A stretch of 58,821 nucleotides of DNA, taken from the NCBI GenBank assembly GCA_947475245.1, contig CANJLW010000028.1, positions 1-58,821 on the forward strand, in the 5' to 3' direction. Position numbers and translations under genes: made by a program. The notes below the pieces were generated by a model. That model made no database searches and was not told the origin of the DNA. It saw nothing but the letters and a program-made list of their open reading frames with translations. Positions 18,051-27,772 of this stretch are shown here, piece by piece. This DNA comes from Acetobacteraceae bacterium. Its GTDB lineage: Bacteria > Pseudomonadota > Alphaproteobacteria > Acetobacterales > Acetobacteraceae. Each line of letters opens with the position of its first letter. The first letter of the stretch is position 1.

Positions 18051-18076
18051 GCGCCGACCTCCAGGGGTGCCGGCGC
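18051..18076 (-). terminator. Possible hairpin between the SGNH gene and rplY
   Basis: GCGCCG (18051-18056) can pair with CGGCGC (18071-18076), with a few further inner pairs. There is no T-run. It could end the flagellar/SGNH transcript or act in the rplY leader; the evidence is only the inverted repeat. Confidence 0.3.
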
Positions 18077-18130
18077 GGCCGCGATCTAGCGCGACCGGGG
18101 GGGCTGGGTCAAACCCGCATTGCGCCGTAC

Positions 18131-18862
18131 TTAACGCGCGCCGGCCAACAGGAACCGCGCCAACGTCTGACCGAGGCAAGAATGCAGCTCCGCGACGGCT
18201 TTGCCGCGCTCGGCCTTCGCGACCTTTTCCAGATCGATCCGCCCTTCATTCGCCCAGGCGCGCATCAGATCGAAGCGATGAAACAGGGTGACCCCAGCAG
18301 CAGAAGCGGCGGAGCGTAGCTCCGCATGATAGGGGTCCAGGTCGGTGTTGGCGCGCAAGTATCGGCTGAACTGCGGGTCGATCAGCACGACCTCGGCCCC
18401 CGCTGCCCGCGCGGCCGCGATCCCGGCGGCCAGATCGGCGCGGAACGCTTCGGGCTTTACGCCGCGCACAGCCTCTACCGTGCCGGTTTGCCACAATACC
18501 ACTGCGGCGGGCTGCTGCTTCAGCGCCCCTTGAAGCAGCGGTACCATTGCCGCCGCCGTCATGCCCTTACCGCCCAGCACACGCAGAACGGTCGTGACGG
18601 GCGGTTGGCCGGTGCGCAACGCCTCTGTCGCTCGATAGGGGAACGATGCTCCCTCCGCGCCGTCGGCGTGTTCTCCAACGGTCGTGGCCGATCCGATGGC
18701 CAGCACCTGGATCGGGTCGCCTTTGCGCAGCGCCGTCAGCAGTCCGGTCAGCGGCTTATCGGGTGCCGCATAGGTATCCGGCGCGATGCAATTCTGCGCG
18801 CGGGCGATCGACGGCACCGCCCACAAACCCAGCAACAGCAAGCAGATCGATGAGTATCTCAT
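18131..18862 (-). CDS. Exported SGNH/GDSL-like hydrolase family protein
   Basis: I choose the ATG at 18862 (243 aa) because it gives a clean signal peptide (M-R-Y-S-S, then a leucine-rich core, ending A-R-A-Q) and does not run into the upstream flhG gene. The mature part reads L-A-I-G-S-A-T-T-V-G, where the block I nucleophile motif GDS has become GSA, and L-W-Q-T-G-T at block III. The catalytic D-x-x-H block near the C-terminus is not clearly preserved. A periplasmic esterase or an acetyl-handling protein is possible. Its position directly behind flhG suggests co-expression with the flagellar operon. Confidence 0.6.
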   Translation of the reverse strand: MRYSSICLLLLGLWAVPSIARAQNCIAPDTYAAPDKPLTGLLTALRKGDPIQVLAIGSATTVGEHADGAEGASFPYRATEALRTGQPPVTTVLRVLGGKGMTAAAMVPLLQGALKQQPAAVVLWQTGTVEAVRGVKPEAFRADLAAGIAAARAAGAEVVLIDPQFSRYLRANTDLDPYHAELRSAASAAGVTLFHRFDLMRAWANEGRIDLEKVAKAERGKAVAELHSCLGQTLARFLLAGAR

Positions 18863-18876
18863 GACCGTAACCGCTA

Positions 18877-19644
18877 TCAGGCCGCACCGGCGTCGGCAAG
18901 CCATGCGGCCAGGGCTTCGACGTCCGCCGCCGCCGCGCAGGTCGGGTGCCGGGTGAGCAACGGCGTCTGTCGTCGGATCGCGTCCCGTACCCTGTCGTCG
19001 CGGCGAATGACCCCCGCCAGGGCTGGTTCGCGCCGTAGAAACGTCACGCAGGCCTGCCGCAGCGTGGCATATGTGCGTTCCCCTGCGGTCTGTGTCGTGG
19101 CCTGATTGACCACGACGCAGGCCTTTCCGTCGGGCCGATCCGCTTTATGAAGTTTTAGCACGGCATAGGCATCGGTAAGGCTGGTCGGTTCTTCCGTCGC
19201 GACCACGATCAACAGGCCCGCCGCCGCCGCCATGCGCCTTACGCCGCTTTCCACCCCCGCGCCGAGGTCCATCAACACGCAATCATACGCGCTACTGGCG
19301 CGCCGCAGGCCGACCAGGGCGCGGTCCAGTTCACCCGGCTCCAGAGTCGACAGCGCGCCCGATCCGGACTGTCCCGCGACCACGTCGAAGCCACCATCCG
19401 CATGGCGCTCTACCGCTTGCGCCAGTGTCACGCGGCCGGCGATCACCGCGCCGAGGTCATGTGCCGCCAACAGGCCGAGCTGTACATCGACATTGGCCAG
19501 CCCTAGATCGCCGTCGAACAGCAGCACGCGCCGACCCATGCGGCTTAATGCCTGCGCAAGCGTGATCGCCAGCCAGGTCTTGCCCACGCCCCCTTTCCCC
19601 GAAGCGATAGCGATCAATCGTGTTTCGGCGCTCTTTTCGATCAT
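18877..19644 (-). CDS. flhG: Flagellar number regulator, MinD/ParA-like ATPase
   Basis: The 255-aa P-loop ATPase opens with the deviant Walker A G-K-G-G-V-G-K-T, followed by L-L-F-D-G-D-L-G-L-A-N-V-D-V-Q-L-G. This is the FlhG/FleN/YlxH form of the MinD family. V-V-V-N-Q-A lies in the middle. It controls flagellar number with the GTPase FlhF. Its start overlaps the flhF stop as ATGA. I see no clear N-terminal D-Q-A-x-x-L-R motif of the kind that activates FlhF in other FlhG proteins. Confidence 0.85.
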   Translation of the reverse strand: MIEKSAETRLIAIASGKGGVGKTWLAITLAQALSRMGRRVLLFDGDLGLANVDVQLGLLAAHDLGAVIAGRVTLAQAVERHADGGFDVVAGQSGSGALSTLEPGELDRALVGLRRASSAYDCVLMDLGAGVESGVRRMAAAAGLLIVVATEEPTSLTDAYAVLKLHKADRPDGKACVVVNQATTQTAGERTYATLRQACVTFLRREPALAGVIRRDDRVRDAIRRQTPLLTRHPTCAAAADVEALAAWLADAGAA

Positions 19645-20525
19645 GATCGTGTCCCGGTTTTCATCAGGCGCCGTCCCAGCCAGGCCGGAGTCAGCGGAAT
19701 CAGACCATCGGCGGCGTTCGGTCCGATCCCGGCTTCCGTCAGCGGCAATCCCTCGGCATCCGATGCGGCGAGGATGCCGCCCAGCCGTCGTGCGAGATCC
19801 AGCCGCGTCGCGATCAGGAACCTGGCCCCGATCGCCGCGTAGCCGTGCGCGAGGTCGATCGACTCTCCAACATCCAGCCCCGCAGGAAGCACCAGCGCGA
19901 TCGTCGCGTTCGCCGCACCGGCCAGGGTGCGCATCTCGTCGGCCTGCGCGGGGTCGAATGGGTCGGTGCCGCAGGCGTCGATAAACACAGGGGAACCGTC
20001 GCTTCGTCCGCTGACCGCGCGCCCGAGCGCGGTCGGATCATCCGCGACGGTCAACCTCACCCCCAAGACCCGGGTGAAGGCCTCCAACTGTTCGGTTGCG
20101 CCGGCCCGTTTGGCATCGACCGTGATCACCAGGGGTTGCGTGCCCGCCATCACCAGGCGAGTGGCCAGCCGAACACAGGTCAGCGTCTTTCCCGCGCCGG
20201 GCGGCCCGACAAGCAGCAGAGGCCGAGCATCTCTTTCCAGAGGAAGCAGGGCGAAGCGCAAGGTTTGGGCGATGGCTGTTTCCAGCGCGCCGGTTTCCAG
20301 AGCTTGTGCCAAGGCGGTGGGGATCGCGTGATACTCCAACACCGCGATGCGCGCCCTGTCCATTTGTATGGGTTCGGGGACGTCCGCGGTTTCCAGCGCG
20401 GCTGTGACCTCGATCCCGCCAGCGACGGCGCGGGTGCCCAGGATCAGCGCGTCGGCACCCAACTCCGCGCGCACCCGCGCCATCGCTTCCGCGACATGCG
20501 CCGCGCGGAACAGCTTCAGGCGCAT
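19641..20525 (-). CDS. flhF: Flagellar SRP-like GTPase FlhF, short form
   Basis: The N-terminus (M-R-L-K-L-F-R-A, then A-L-I-L-G-T-R-A-V-A-G-G-I-E-V-T) is the FlhF B-domain. The G-domain has G1 G-P-P-G-A-G-K-T, then D-A-K-R-A-G-A-T-E-Q-L in the SRP-GTPase position. At 294 aa it is clearly shorter than usual FlhF proteins, which have a long linker. The normal D-T-A-G-R motif reads D-A-C-G-T-D-P-F-D here, so nucleotide hydrolysis may be altered. FlhF marks the flagellar pole. It lies between flhA and flhG. Confidence 0.82.
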   Translation of the reverse strand: MRLKLFRAAHVAEAMARVRAELGADALILGTRAVAGGIEVTAALETADVPEPIQMDRARIAVLEYHAIPTALAQALETGALETAIAQTLRFALLPLERDARPLLLVGPPGAGKTLTCVRLATRLVMAGTQPLVITVDAKRAGATEQLEAFTRVLGVRLTVADDPTALGRAVSGRSDGSPVFIDACGTDPFDPAQADEMRTLAGAANATIALVLPAGLDVGESIDLAHGYAAIGARFLIATRLDLARRLGGILAASDAEGLPLTEAGIGPNAADGLIPLTPAWLGRRLMKTGTRS

Positions 20526-20547
20526 CCGAGCGCCACCTTCGTGTAGG

Positions 20548-22632
20548 TCATATCGTGGCCATCGTGCGGATGCGGGCGCGCGCGGAAATCTCGGCCTGCG
20601 CCAGCACCGGGGTCATCGGACGAATCCGCTCCACGATAGCGCGCACGTGGAAGCGGATCGCCCCGCTGGTCAGCAACGCGGGCGACTCGCCGCCGGCCGA
20701 TGCGGTATCGAATGCAGTGCGAAAGCGCGCCATGAAGTCCTGCAGCCGGCTCGGCGACATCGCGAGTTGGCGGTCCTCCGGCGGGCCCACCAGCGCCTCG
20801 GCGAAAGCCGTTTCCCATTCCGGGGACAGCGTCACCAAGGGAATGAAGCCATTCGGCCCCGTCTGCGAGTCGCTGATCTGACGCGCCAACCGCGTCCGCA
20901 CATGTCCGACAATCGCCGGTATAGGACGGATGCCGCCGGCGACGGCCTCTTGAATACCCTCAAGGATGGTCGACAGATCGCGCACCGACACGCGCTCTGC
21001 CAGCAGGGCCTGCAAAACCCGCTGAACCCCGCCGACGGTAATTTGGGAGGGGATCAGATCGCTGACCAATCGCTGTTGATCGCGTGGCAGTTCGTCCAGC
21101 AGTTTCTGCGTCTCGGCATAAGACAACAGCTCCGCCATATGTTCGCGCACCAACTCCGTCAGATGCGTCGCCAGCACGCTGGGCGGATCGACCACGGTGC
21201 AACCCAGGAACAGCGCTTCGTCACGGACAGAAGGATCGATCCACAGCGCGGGCAGGCCGAAGGTCGGTTCCCGCGTTTGTTCTCCCGCCAGATTCGGCGT
21301 GCCGCCTTGCGGGTCCATCGCGAGCACCATCGTGGGTCGCAAGTCGCCGCGTCCGGCCTCGATCTCCTTGATTCGGATCAAGTAGGTCGTCACGTCCAGT
21401 TGCATATTGTCCTGGATCCGCACCGGCGGCAGCACGAAGCCCATCTCTCCGGCGATGGCGCGTCGCAGGCCCTTGATCTGCTCCGTCAGGCGCGGCGCGT
21501 CGCCGCCGGCCATCGACAGCAGACCGTAGCCGAGCTCCAATCGGATCATATCGATCCGCAGCGCGTCCGCGATCGGTGCGTCGCTTGACGCGACCGGCGC
21601 CGGCGTTGCCTCCTCGTCGACTTCTGGATGACGCATACGCATCCAGGCGCCGCCCCCCGCCAGCCCAGCCAGCGCGAGGAAGGGCAGGGCGGGCAACCCC
21701 GGCATCATCGCCAGAATCGCCGCCGCGCCGGCGGCCATCGCCAGCGGTTTGGGCCGACCGCCCAATTGACGCACCAACGCGGTGTCGGCGGAGCCTTCCG
21801 TGCCGCCCTTGGTGACGACGATGCCCGCGGCGGTTGAAACCAGCAAAGCCGGAATCTGCGACACCAATCCGTCGCCGGCCGTCAATGTCGTGAAGGTCGC
21901 CGCCGCGTCGGCGAACGCCATGCCGTGCCGCGTCAGGCCGATCGTCAGTCCGCCCAGGATGTTGATGACCGTGATGATCAGCGCCGCGATCGCATCGCCA
22001 CGCACGAATTTCGCCGCGCCGTCCATCGCGCCGTAGAAACCGCTTTCCTCTTCCAACTCGCGCCGACGCAGGCGCGCGGTTTTCTCGTCGATCAGTCCGG
22101 ACGACAGGTCGGCGTCGATGGCCATTTGCTTGCCCGGCATGCCGTCCAGGCTGAACCGAGCGGCGACTTCCGCGATGCGCCCGGAACCCTTGGTAATGAC
22201 CATGAAGTTCACGACCAGCAGGATGGCGAACAGGATCAACCCGATCACCACATCCCCGCCCATCAGGAACCCACCGAACGCCGCCACCACATGCCCTGCC
22301 GCGCTCGGGCCTTCATGCCCGTGCGACAGGATCAGCCGCGTTGTGGCGACGTTCAACGACAGGCGCAGCAGTGTCGTCAGCAGCAACAGGGTCGGGAAGC
22401 TGGTGAAATCCAGCGGCCGGTGCAGGAACAGGGCCACCATCAGCACCAGGACGGATGCCGTGATTGAAAGCGCCAGCCCCAGATCGAGCAGCATCGTCGG
22501 CAGCGGAATGATCAGTACGGACAGCAAGGCCACGACGCCGATCGCCAGCCCGATATCGCTGCCCGGCGCGTATTTACGCATCCGTTCGGCGAGATCCGGC
22601 AGGCGATCGGAGAGGGAACCGGCGTCGGCCAT
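20548..22632 (-). CDS. flhA: Flagellar type III export gate protein FlhA
   Basis: At 694 aa this is the standard FlhA length. The N-terminal half holds about eight transmembrane helices and the signature R-L-S-L-N-V-A-T-T-R-L-I-L, the FHIPEP family region. G-R-I-A-E-V-A-A-R-F-S-L-D-G-M-P-G-K-Q-M and A-I-D-A-D-L form the conserved loop. The C-terminal half is the cytosolic nonameric ring domain that docks substrates. It lies 6 bp after flbD. Confidence 0.97.
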   Translation of the reverse strand: MADAGSLSDRLPDLAERMRKYAPGSDIGLAIGVVALLSVLIIPLPTMLLDLGLALSITASVLVLMVALFLHRPLDFTSFPTLLLLTTLLRLSLNVATTRLILSHGHEGPSAAGHVVAAFGGFLMGGDVVIGLILFAILLVVNFMVITKGSGRIAEVAARFSLDGMPGKQMAIDADLSSGLIDEKTARLRRRELEEESGFYGAMDGAAKFVRGDAIAALIITVINILGGLTIGLTRHGMAFADAAATFTTLTAGDGLVSQIPALLVSTAAGIVVTKGGTEGSADTALVRQLGGRPKPLAMAAGAAAILAMMPGLPALPFLALAGLAGGGAWMRMRHPEVDEEATPAPVASSDAPIADALRIDMIRLELGYGLLSMAGGDAPRLTEQIKGLRRAIAGEMGFVLPPVRIQDNMQLDVTTYLIRIKEIEAGRGDLRPTMVLAMDPQGGTPNLAGEQTREPTFGLPALWIDPSVRDEALFLGCTVVDPPSVLATHLTELVREHMAELLSYAETQKLLDELPRDQQRLVSDLIPSQITVGGVQRVLQALLAERVSVRDLSTILEGIQEAVAGGIRPIPAIVGHVRTRLARQISDSQTGPNGFIPLVTLSPEWETAFAEALVGPPEDRQLAMSPSRLQDFMARFRTAFDTASAGGESPALLTSGAIRFHVRAIVERIRPMTPVLAQAEISARARIRTMATI

Positions 22633-22638
22633 GCCCGA

Positions 22639-23973
22639 TCAGGCCGCCACGCCGGCGGCGGGCTTCGGCACGTCCACGCCGCCGGCCGCGTAGTCGCGCA
22701 GCTTGTTGCGCAGGGCGCGGATCGAAATACCCAGGATGCTGGCCGCATGGGTGCGATTGCCCAGCGTGTGGGTGAGCGTCTCGATAATCAGGTCGCGCTC
22801 CACATCGTCCATCCGCCGACCGACCAGCGACGTTACCCCGACATGGGCACCATCCACGCTCGGTCGCCGATGACCCCCGGACCCGACTTCGATCGCGCCG
22901 ACATCGATCGTCGCGCCATCGGCCAGCAGTACCGCGCGATGCAGCGTATTCTCCAACTCCCGGACGTTACCCGGCCAGCCATGCCCGCCCAACCGCAGGG
23001 TGGCGGAGGTCGACAGCGGTCGATACGGCAGGCCGTTCAACGCGGCGTATTTGCGACCGAAATGCTCCGCCAACGCCGGAATATCGCCGGGACGCTCACG
23101 CAAGGCGGGCACGTGCAGGGAAACGACATTCAGCCGGTAGTAAAGGTCTTCGCGAAACTTCCCGTGTCGAATTTCCGCCGGCAGGTCGCGGTTGGTGGTT
23201 GCCAGGATACGCACATCGACCTTGACCGGCGCCGATCCACCCAGCCGATCGATCTCGCGCTCCTGCAGGGCGCGCAGCAGCTTGGACTGCAACCGGATGT
23301 CCATCTCGCTGATTTCGTCCAGCAGCAGCGTGCCGCCATCCGCGGCCTCGAACCGGCCGACTCGCCGAGCGACGGCCCCGGAAAAAGCACCCTTCTCGTG
23401 GCCGAACAGTTCGGACTCGAGCAAGTGTTCGGGGATCGCGGCGCAGTTCAATGCCACGAAGGGGCCTGCGTCGCGGCGCGATCGACGATGGATATGGCGT
23501 GCTATGACTTCCTTGCCGGTACCGGATTCACCCTGGATCAGCACCGACGCCTCCGACTTCGCGACCTGTTCCGCTCGGCGTAGGGCCGCGATCATGGCGG
23601 GATCGCGCGCGATCAGTGCGTGACTGTCGCCCGACGCGGCTTCCAGGATCGCCGCGATCAGATCGGGATCGGGCGGCAACGGCAGGTATTCCCGCGCACC
23701 GGCCTGGATCGCGGCGACGGCGGCATCTGGGTCGTTTCCCGATCCGCAGGCGACGACCGGCACCAAAATCCGTTCGCCGGTCATGGAGCGGATCAGTCTG
23801 CCGATATCGTGCGACAACTCGCACAGCACGACATCGACGCGCGCGTCCGCGCGCAGTCGCGACAATGCCGCGTCGAGGCCATCGGCCTGATCCAGTTTCG
23901 CCCCGCGACCGATGGCGATCCGGGCGGCTTGCCCCAGGTCGCCGGCCAGCGAGCCGATGATCAGAACCCTCAT
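22639..23973 (-). CDS. flbD: Sigma-54-dependent flagellar transcriptional activator (FlbD-like)
   Basis: The 444-aa protein has a receiver-like domain (about 1-120), an AAA+ domain (about 130-370) and a Fis-type HTH at the C-terminus (I-L-G-I-S-I-R-A-L-R-N-K-L). The AAA+ part has Walker A G-E-S-G-T-G-K-E, L-N-C-A-A-I-P and the arginine-rich sensor regions. The sigma-54 contact loop reads G-A-F-S-G-A, not the usual G-A-F-T-G-A. The receiver has lost the acidic pair and has Glu (L-C-E-L) where the phosphorylated Asp should be, as expected for FlbD, which is controlled by protein partners. It overlaps fliN by four bases. Confidence 0.88.
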   Translation of the reverse strand: MRVLIIGSLAGDLGQAARIAIGRGAKLDQADGLDAALSRLRADARVDVVLCELSHDIGRLIRSMTGERILVPVVACGSGNDPDAAVAAIQAGAREYLPLPPDPDLIAAILEAASGDSHALIARDPAMIAALRRAEQVAKSEASVLIQGESGTGKEVIARHIHRRSRRDAGPFVALNCAAIPEHLLESELFGHEKGAFSGAVARRVGRFEAADGGTLLLDEISEMDIRLQSKLLRALQEREIDRLGGSAPVKVDVRILATTNRDLPAEIRHGKFREDLYYRLNVVSLHVPALRERPGDIPALAEHFGRKYAALNGLPYRPLSTSATLRLGGHGWPGNVRELENTLHRAVLLADGATIDVGAIEVGSGGHRRPSVDGAHVGVTSLVGRRMDDVERDLIIETLTHTLGNRTHAASILGISIRALRNKLRDYAAGGVDVPKPAAGVAA

Positions 23974-24287
23974 GACGGTGCCCGGTCCGCCTTGACGATT
24001 TCCGTCATCGTGACACCCAGCCGCGTGTCATCCACCATCACCACCTCGCCGCGCGCGACCAGCCGGTTGTTCACGTAGATGTCGATGGCCTCGCCCAGTT
24101 TGCGGTCCAGTTCGACCACCGCGCCGCGGCCGAGCTTCAGAAGTTGGCTGACCTGCATGGTCGATTTGCCAAGAACGGCGCTGACGGTGACGGGAATGTC
24201 GTAGACCGCCTCCAACTCCCGCGCGGTTCGGGGCGTTCCGGCATCGCCCGACTCCGGCAATTCGGTAAGTTCCATGTCAGGCGACAT
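23970..24287 (-). CDS. fliN: Flagellar motor switch protein FliN
   Basis: The 105-aa protein is a single SpoA (surface presentation) domain with I-P-V-T-V-S-A-V-L-G-K-S-T-M, L-K-L-G-R-G-A-V-V-E-L-D-R and V-N-N-R-L-V-A-R-G-E-V-V-M-V-D, all typical of FliN. It forms the C-ring with FliG and FliM. FliM is not encoded here. The listed start (24287) overlaps fliH by 11 bp. A second in-frame ATG at 24275, 1 nt after the fliH stop, is equally plausible. Confidence 0.93.
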   Translation of the reverse strand: MSPDMELTELPESGDAGTPRTARELEAVYDIPVTVSAVLGKSTMQVSQLLKLGRGAVVELDRKLGEAIDIYVNNRLVARGEVVMVDDTRLGVTMTEIVKADRAPS

Positions 24288-24990
24288 GTTCGACCTCTTT
24301 CGTCGTTACAGGTTGAGGGGACAGGAAATCGGCCGCTTCCAGAACGTCGGCGATCTTGCGCCATAGTGACGCCGTATCGCGGGTGGCGTCGCCGTTGCGC
24401 CAGGCGATCCGGATGTCGCCGCTTTGCACGGCGTCGGTGGGCACGATCCGCACTTTCGGGACCATGTCGGGGTCCAACTGCTCGATTTCCCGCGCGATGG
24501 CAGGGGCGGAATGCGGGTTTACGCGCAGCGTGACCATCGGCTCCTGATGCAGTGATGGAATGAGTGTACGCACGATGGCGCGCACTTCCCGGTCCCCATG
24601 CCGAGCGCAGAGGGCGGGAAAAGCAGTGGCGAAACTGTCCATGACAAGGCGCGCGATGGACTCCGCGCTCGCTTCGGCGATTGCGGCGGCTTCCTCTCGC
24701 GCGTCCCGCATCGCCGCGGCGATATCCGCCAGAGCCTTGCGCGCCACCGGTACGGACGCGGTTTCGGCCTCGGCCAGCCCCGCGCGACGGCCGTTGTCCC
24801 ATGCCTCCGCCCGCGCGGCCTCCAGATCGGACAAGGAGAATACCGGCGCGACGATCTCCGGCTCGGGCGGCGGCGGCGGTTCGACCGGCGTATCGAAATC
24901 CTCGTCGAAAAATCCCGTCCGTGCCGTCTTCGCGGGTTCGTCCCAGTCCGTGTCGTCGAAGGACGGCAGCATGAACTCTGCGGGTCGCAT
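24277..24990 (-). CDS. fliH: Flagellar assembly protein FliH
   Basis: The 237-aa protein has an acidic, proline-rich N-terminus (E-P-P-P-P-P-E-P-E), then an alanine- and glutamate-rich helical section with regularly spaced small residues (A-A-A-M-R-D-A-R-E-E-A-A-A-I-A-E-A-S-A), and a C-terminal domain like that of FliH/HrpE/V-ATPase subunit E. It regulates the export ATPase FliI. Sequence identity in this family is low, so the call leans on position between fliG and fliN. Its ATG overlaps the fliG stop as TGATG. Confidence 0.8.
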   Translation of the reverse strand: MRPAEFMLPSFDDTDWDEPAKTARTGFFDEDFDTPVEPPPPPEPEIVAPVFSLSDLEAARAEAWDNGRRAGLAEAETASVPVARKALADIAAAMRDAREEAAAIAEASAESIARLVMDSFATAFPALCARHGDREVRAIVRTLIPSLHQEPMVTLRVNPHSAPAIAREIEQLDPDMVPKVRIVPTDAVQSGDIRIAWRNGDATRDTASLWRKIADVLEAADFLSPQPVTTKEVEHVA

Positions 24991-26012
24991 CAGTAGATAA
25001 CCTCTTCATCCTTGCCGGAGCCGATTTCGATTTGGCCTTGCGCGGCGAGTTCCTTGGCCAGTACGACGATGCCGCCTTGTGCTTCGTCGACGTCGCGCAG
25101 CTTGACGGGGCCCAGACCTTCCATGTCGTCGCGCAGCATCTTGGCGGCGCGCTCCGACAGGTTGGACAGGAACATCTCCTTGATCTTGTCCGACGCGCCT
25201 TTGAGCGCGATCGGCAGCTTGTCCTTCTCGATGGAGCGCAGCAGGGTCTGGATCGCGGAGCCCGACAGGCGTTGCAGGTCGTCGAAGGTGAACATCAGCG
25301 ATTTGATTCGTTCGGCGGCCTCGCGGCTGCGTTCCTCCAGGCCATTGAGGAAGCGGGTTTCTGCCTGGCGGTCGAGGTTGTTGAAGATGTCCGCCATCAA
25401 CTCGTGCGCGTCGCGGCGGGCGCTGCGGGCGAGGTTGGACATGAATTCCGACCGCAACGTGCGTTCGACGCCATCGAGCACGTCTTTTTGCACGGTTTCC
25501 ATCCGCAGCATGCGCATCACGACTTCCATCGCGAAGGCATCGGGCAGCAGCGAAAGGACGCGCGCGGCGTGATCGGCGCGCACTTTGGACAACACCACGG
25601 CGACGGTTTGCGGGTATTCGTTCTTCAGGTAGTTTGCCAGGACCTCCTCGTGGACATTGCCCAGCTTGTCCCACATCGTGCGGCCTGCAGGACCGCGGAT
25701 TTCCTCCATGATCTGCGATACGCGGTCGCGCGGCAGAGCCTTCATCAACAGGCTCTCGGTGCTTTCGTAGTTGCCGACCAGACTGCCCGAACTGCCGATG
25801 TTTTCGACGAATTCATTACAAATCCGCTCTACCGCGTCGGCCTTGATCGCGCCGAGCTGAGCCATGGCCGAAGAAATTTCCTTGATTTCGTCTTCGTGCA
25901 TCATTGCGAACAGGCGCGTGCAATGGTCCTCCCCCAGCGCGAGCATCAGGATTGCCGCCTTTTGCGGCCCCTTCAGATTGCGGCCATCGTCGACCTTGAC
26001 CAGATTAGCCAT
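24990..26012 (-). CDS. fliG: Flagellar motor switch protein FliG
   Basis: Starting at the ATG at 26012 the product is 340 aa (M-A-N-L-V-K-V-D). An upstream in-frame ATG at 26033 would lie further inside fliF. Landmarks are [15 protein letters not shown], the middle domain with [11 protein letters not shown], and the C-terminal motor domain with L-F-T/M-F-T-F-D-D-L and [13 protein letters not shown]. It carries the torque-generating charged face. The start overlaps fliF by 8 bp. Confidence 0.96.
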   Translation of the reverse strand: MANLVKVDDGRNLKGPQKAAILMLALGEDHCTRLFAMMHEDEIKEISSAMAQLGAIKADAVERICNEFVENIGSSGSLVGNYESTESLLMKALPRDRVSQIMEEIRGPAGRTMWDKLGNVHEEVLANYLKNEYPQTVAVVLSKVRADHAARVLSLLPDAFAMEVVMRMLRMETVQKDVLDGVERTLRSEFMSNLARSARRDAHELMADIFNNLDRQAETRFLNGLEERSREAAERIKSLMFTFDDLQRLSGSAIQTLLRSIEKDKLPIALKGASDKIKEMFLSNLSERAAKMLRDDMEGLGPVKLRDVDEAQGGIVVLAKELAAQGQIEIGSGKDEEVIY

Positions 26013-27702
26013 TTTCCTGCGCCATCCATCCACGCATGATCGCCAGGGTTTCGTCGGGGTGCTTGTCGACCAGGTCGGTCAGCTTGCGCAGAGAGGAGGC
26101 GCGCATCTGGCCTTCGATCTGCGCAATGTCGACCATGCTGTCGTCTTCCAGCAGCGCGACGCCGCCACCTGCGGCACCGCCGGCGATCAACGCCGTCGAT
26201 CCCGATCCGGCCGCCCCGCCGGGTGCCTCGCCATGTCCGCCGGGTCCGGCCAGCGCGCCGGCCGAGCCACCGCCGGCCAGCGCCATCGTCGCATCGGTCG
26301 ATGCCATCCCGGCCGGAGCCAGCGCGGTCACCCGCATAATCATGGGGCGCAAGACCAGCAGCAACGCCAGCAGGCCGATCACGCCGAACAGCGCCGTCTG
26401 CGCCAATCGCATGATGTCGGACTTTTCCAACTTGAAGCCCAACCAGCCCGGCGCTTCCGGTGCCGGTGTTTCGTCTCCGACAAAGCGCATGCTGACGATT
26501 TCCACGCGATCGCCGCGCTTGTCGTCGAACCCGATGGCGCTCTTCACCAGCGTGCCGATCCGCTCCATCTCCTCCGCCGAGCGTGGCTGCCAGGATCGCT
26601 TGCCGTCGGCGGCGACCTGCTCGATCCCATCCACCATCACCGCCAGGCTGATGCGGTCGAGTTGCGGCTGCTCGCGGATCAGGGTGCGCACCGTGCGGCT
26701 GATTTCGAAGTTGGTGGTTTCTTCCTGGCGGCCTTCCTGCGTTCCGCCGCCCTGATTGCCGGACTCCGCGTTCGGTAGGCTGTTCTGGACCGATACGGTC
26801 GCATTCTGCTCGGTGGTCTTGCTGTTGGAGTTCACCGATTGCGTGCTGCGGGTGACCTGTCCCTCCGGGTCGTACCGCTCCTGGGTTTCGTTCACCCGAT
26901 CGAAGCTCATGCGCACCGCCGCTTCGGCGCGCACGCGCCCTGGCCCAAGGCTGCGTTCCAGCATCTCCTCCACCGCCCGTGACAGCCGCAACTCCGTCGC
27001 TCGGCGCAGTTCGTCCGCCGACATCGCCGCCGTAACCTGACTGACCGGTTCCCCCGCGCGCGCCAGCAGACCGCCGCGTGAGTCCACGACCGAGATGTTT
27101 TGCGCCCGAAGTCCGGGAACCGCGGCGGCCACCAGGTTCAGGATTGCCTGCACGCCTTCGCGATCAAGCCGCTGCGTGCCGGTCATGGTCATCAGCACGC
27201 TGGCCTGTGCGTCCTGCCGGTCGCGGGAAAAGGGCTCCCGACGCGGCAGAACCAGATGCACGCGGGCTTGTCGCACGCCGCGAATGGCGCGGATCGTGCG
27301 CGCGATTTCCCCCTCCAACGCGCGGGTCTCGTTGATCTTTTGTTGGAAGTCGGTGAATGCCAGACCGTCGCCGCGGTCGAACAACTCGTACCCGATCGAA
27401 CCGCCTGACGGCAGTCCCTCTCGCGCCAGTAGCAGCCGAGCGTCGGGGATTTGATCAGCGGCGACGAGGATTTGGCTGCCGCCGCCGGCGATGCGATACG
27501 GGATATGTTTGCGGTTGAGGTGTTCGACCACCTGCGCGGACTCACGAAGGTCGAGGTCGCCGTACAGCAGCGCCATCTGCTCTCCGGTGCCGCCGCGCAG
27601 GACCATGACCGACAGCAGCGCCAACATGCCGAGCGCGACGGCACCCATGGCGGCGAGACGTGCCGCGCCCAAGGCGCGGAAGCCGTCCAGCAGCGCATTC
27701 AT
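26005..27702 (-). CDS. fliF: Flagellar MS-ring protein FliF
   Basis: The 565-aa protein has a transmembrane helix at about 15-37, the YscJ/FliF ring-building domain (L-Y-G-D-L-D-L, then [15 protein letters not shown]), the FliF_C domain, and a second transmembrane helix near 440-460. A glycine/alanine-rich stretch and the FliG-binding C-terminal segment follow. It forms the MS ring and heads the operon. There is no good Shine-Dalgarno site near its ATG. The start is overlapped by the stop of a small leader ORF, so coupled translation is likely. Confidence 0.96.
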   Translation of the reverse strand: MNALLDGFRALGAARLAAMGAVALGMLALLSVMVLRGGTGEQMALLYGDLDLRESAQVVEHLNRKHIPYRIAGGGSQILVAADQIPDARLLLAREGLPSGGSIGYELFDRGDGLAFTDFQQKINETRALEGEIARTIRAIRGVRQARVHLVLPRREPFSRDRQDAQASVLMTMTGTQRLDREGVQAILNLVAAAVPGLRAQNISVVDSRGGLLARAGEPVSQVTAAMSADELRRATELRLSRAVEEMLERSLGPGRVRAEAAVRMSFDRVNETQERYDPEGQVTRSTQSVNSNSKTTEQNATVSVQNSLPNAESGNQGGGTQEGRQEETTNFEISRTVRTLIREQPQLDRISLAVMVDGIEQVAADGKRSWQPRSAEEMERIGTLVKSAIGFDDKRGDRVEIVSMRFVGDETPAPEAPGWLGFKLEKSDIMRLAQTALFGVIGLLALLLVLRPMIMRVTALAPAGMASTDATMALAGGGSAGALAGPGGHGEAPGGAAGSGSTALIAGGAAGGGVALLEDDSMVDIAQIEGQMRASSLRKLTDLVDKHPDETLAIMRGWMAQENG

Positions 27703-27731
27703 GCTTCATGCTCGCGTTGGTGTCCCGTCAT
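27699..27731 (-). CDS. 10-aa leader ORF translationally coupled to fliF
   Basis: Reading the minus strand, AGGAGG is followed after 6 nt by ATG and the codons [10 protein letters not shown], then TGA. That TGA overlaps the fliF ATG as ATGA. The leader has a near-ideal ribosome-binding site while fliF has none at normal distance, so ribosomes may reach fliF by termination-reinitiation. The ORF is too short to judge conservation from one sequence. Confidence 0.5.
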   Translation of the reverse strand: MTGHQREHEA

Positions 27732-27772
27732 CGCCGGCCTCCTGCCGTCGCGGACACAATGACGCGATAGTC

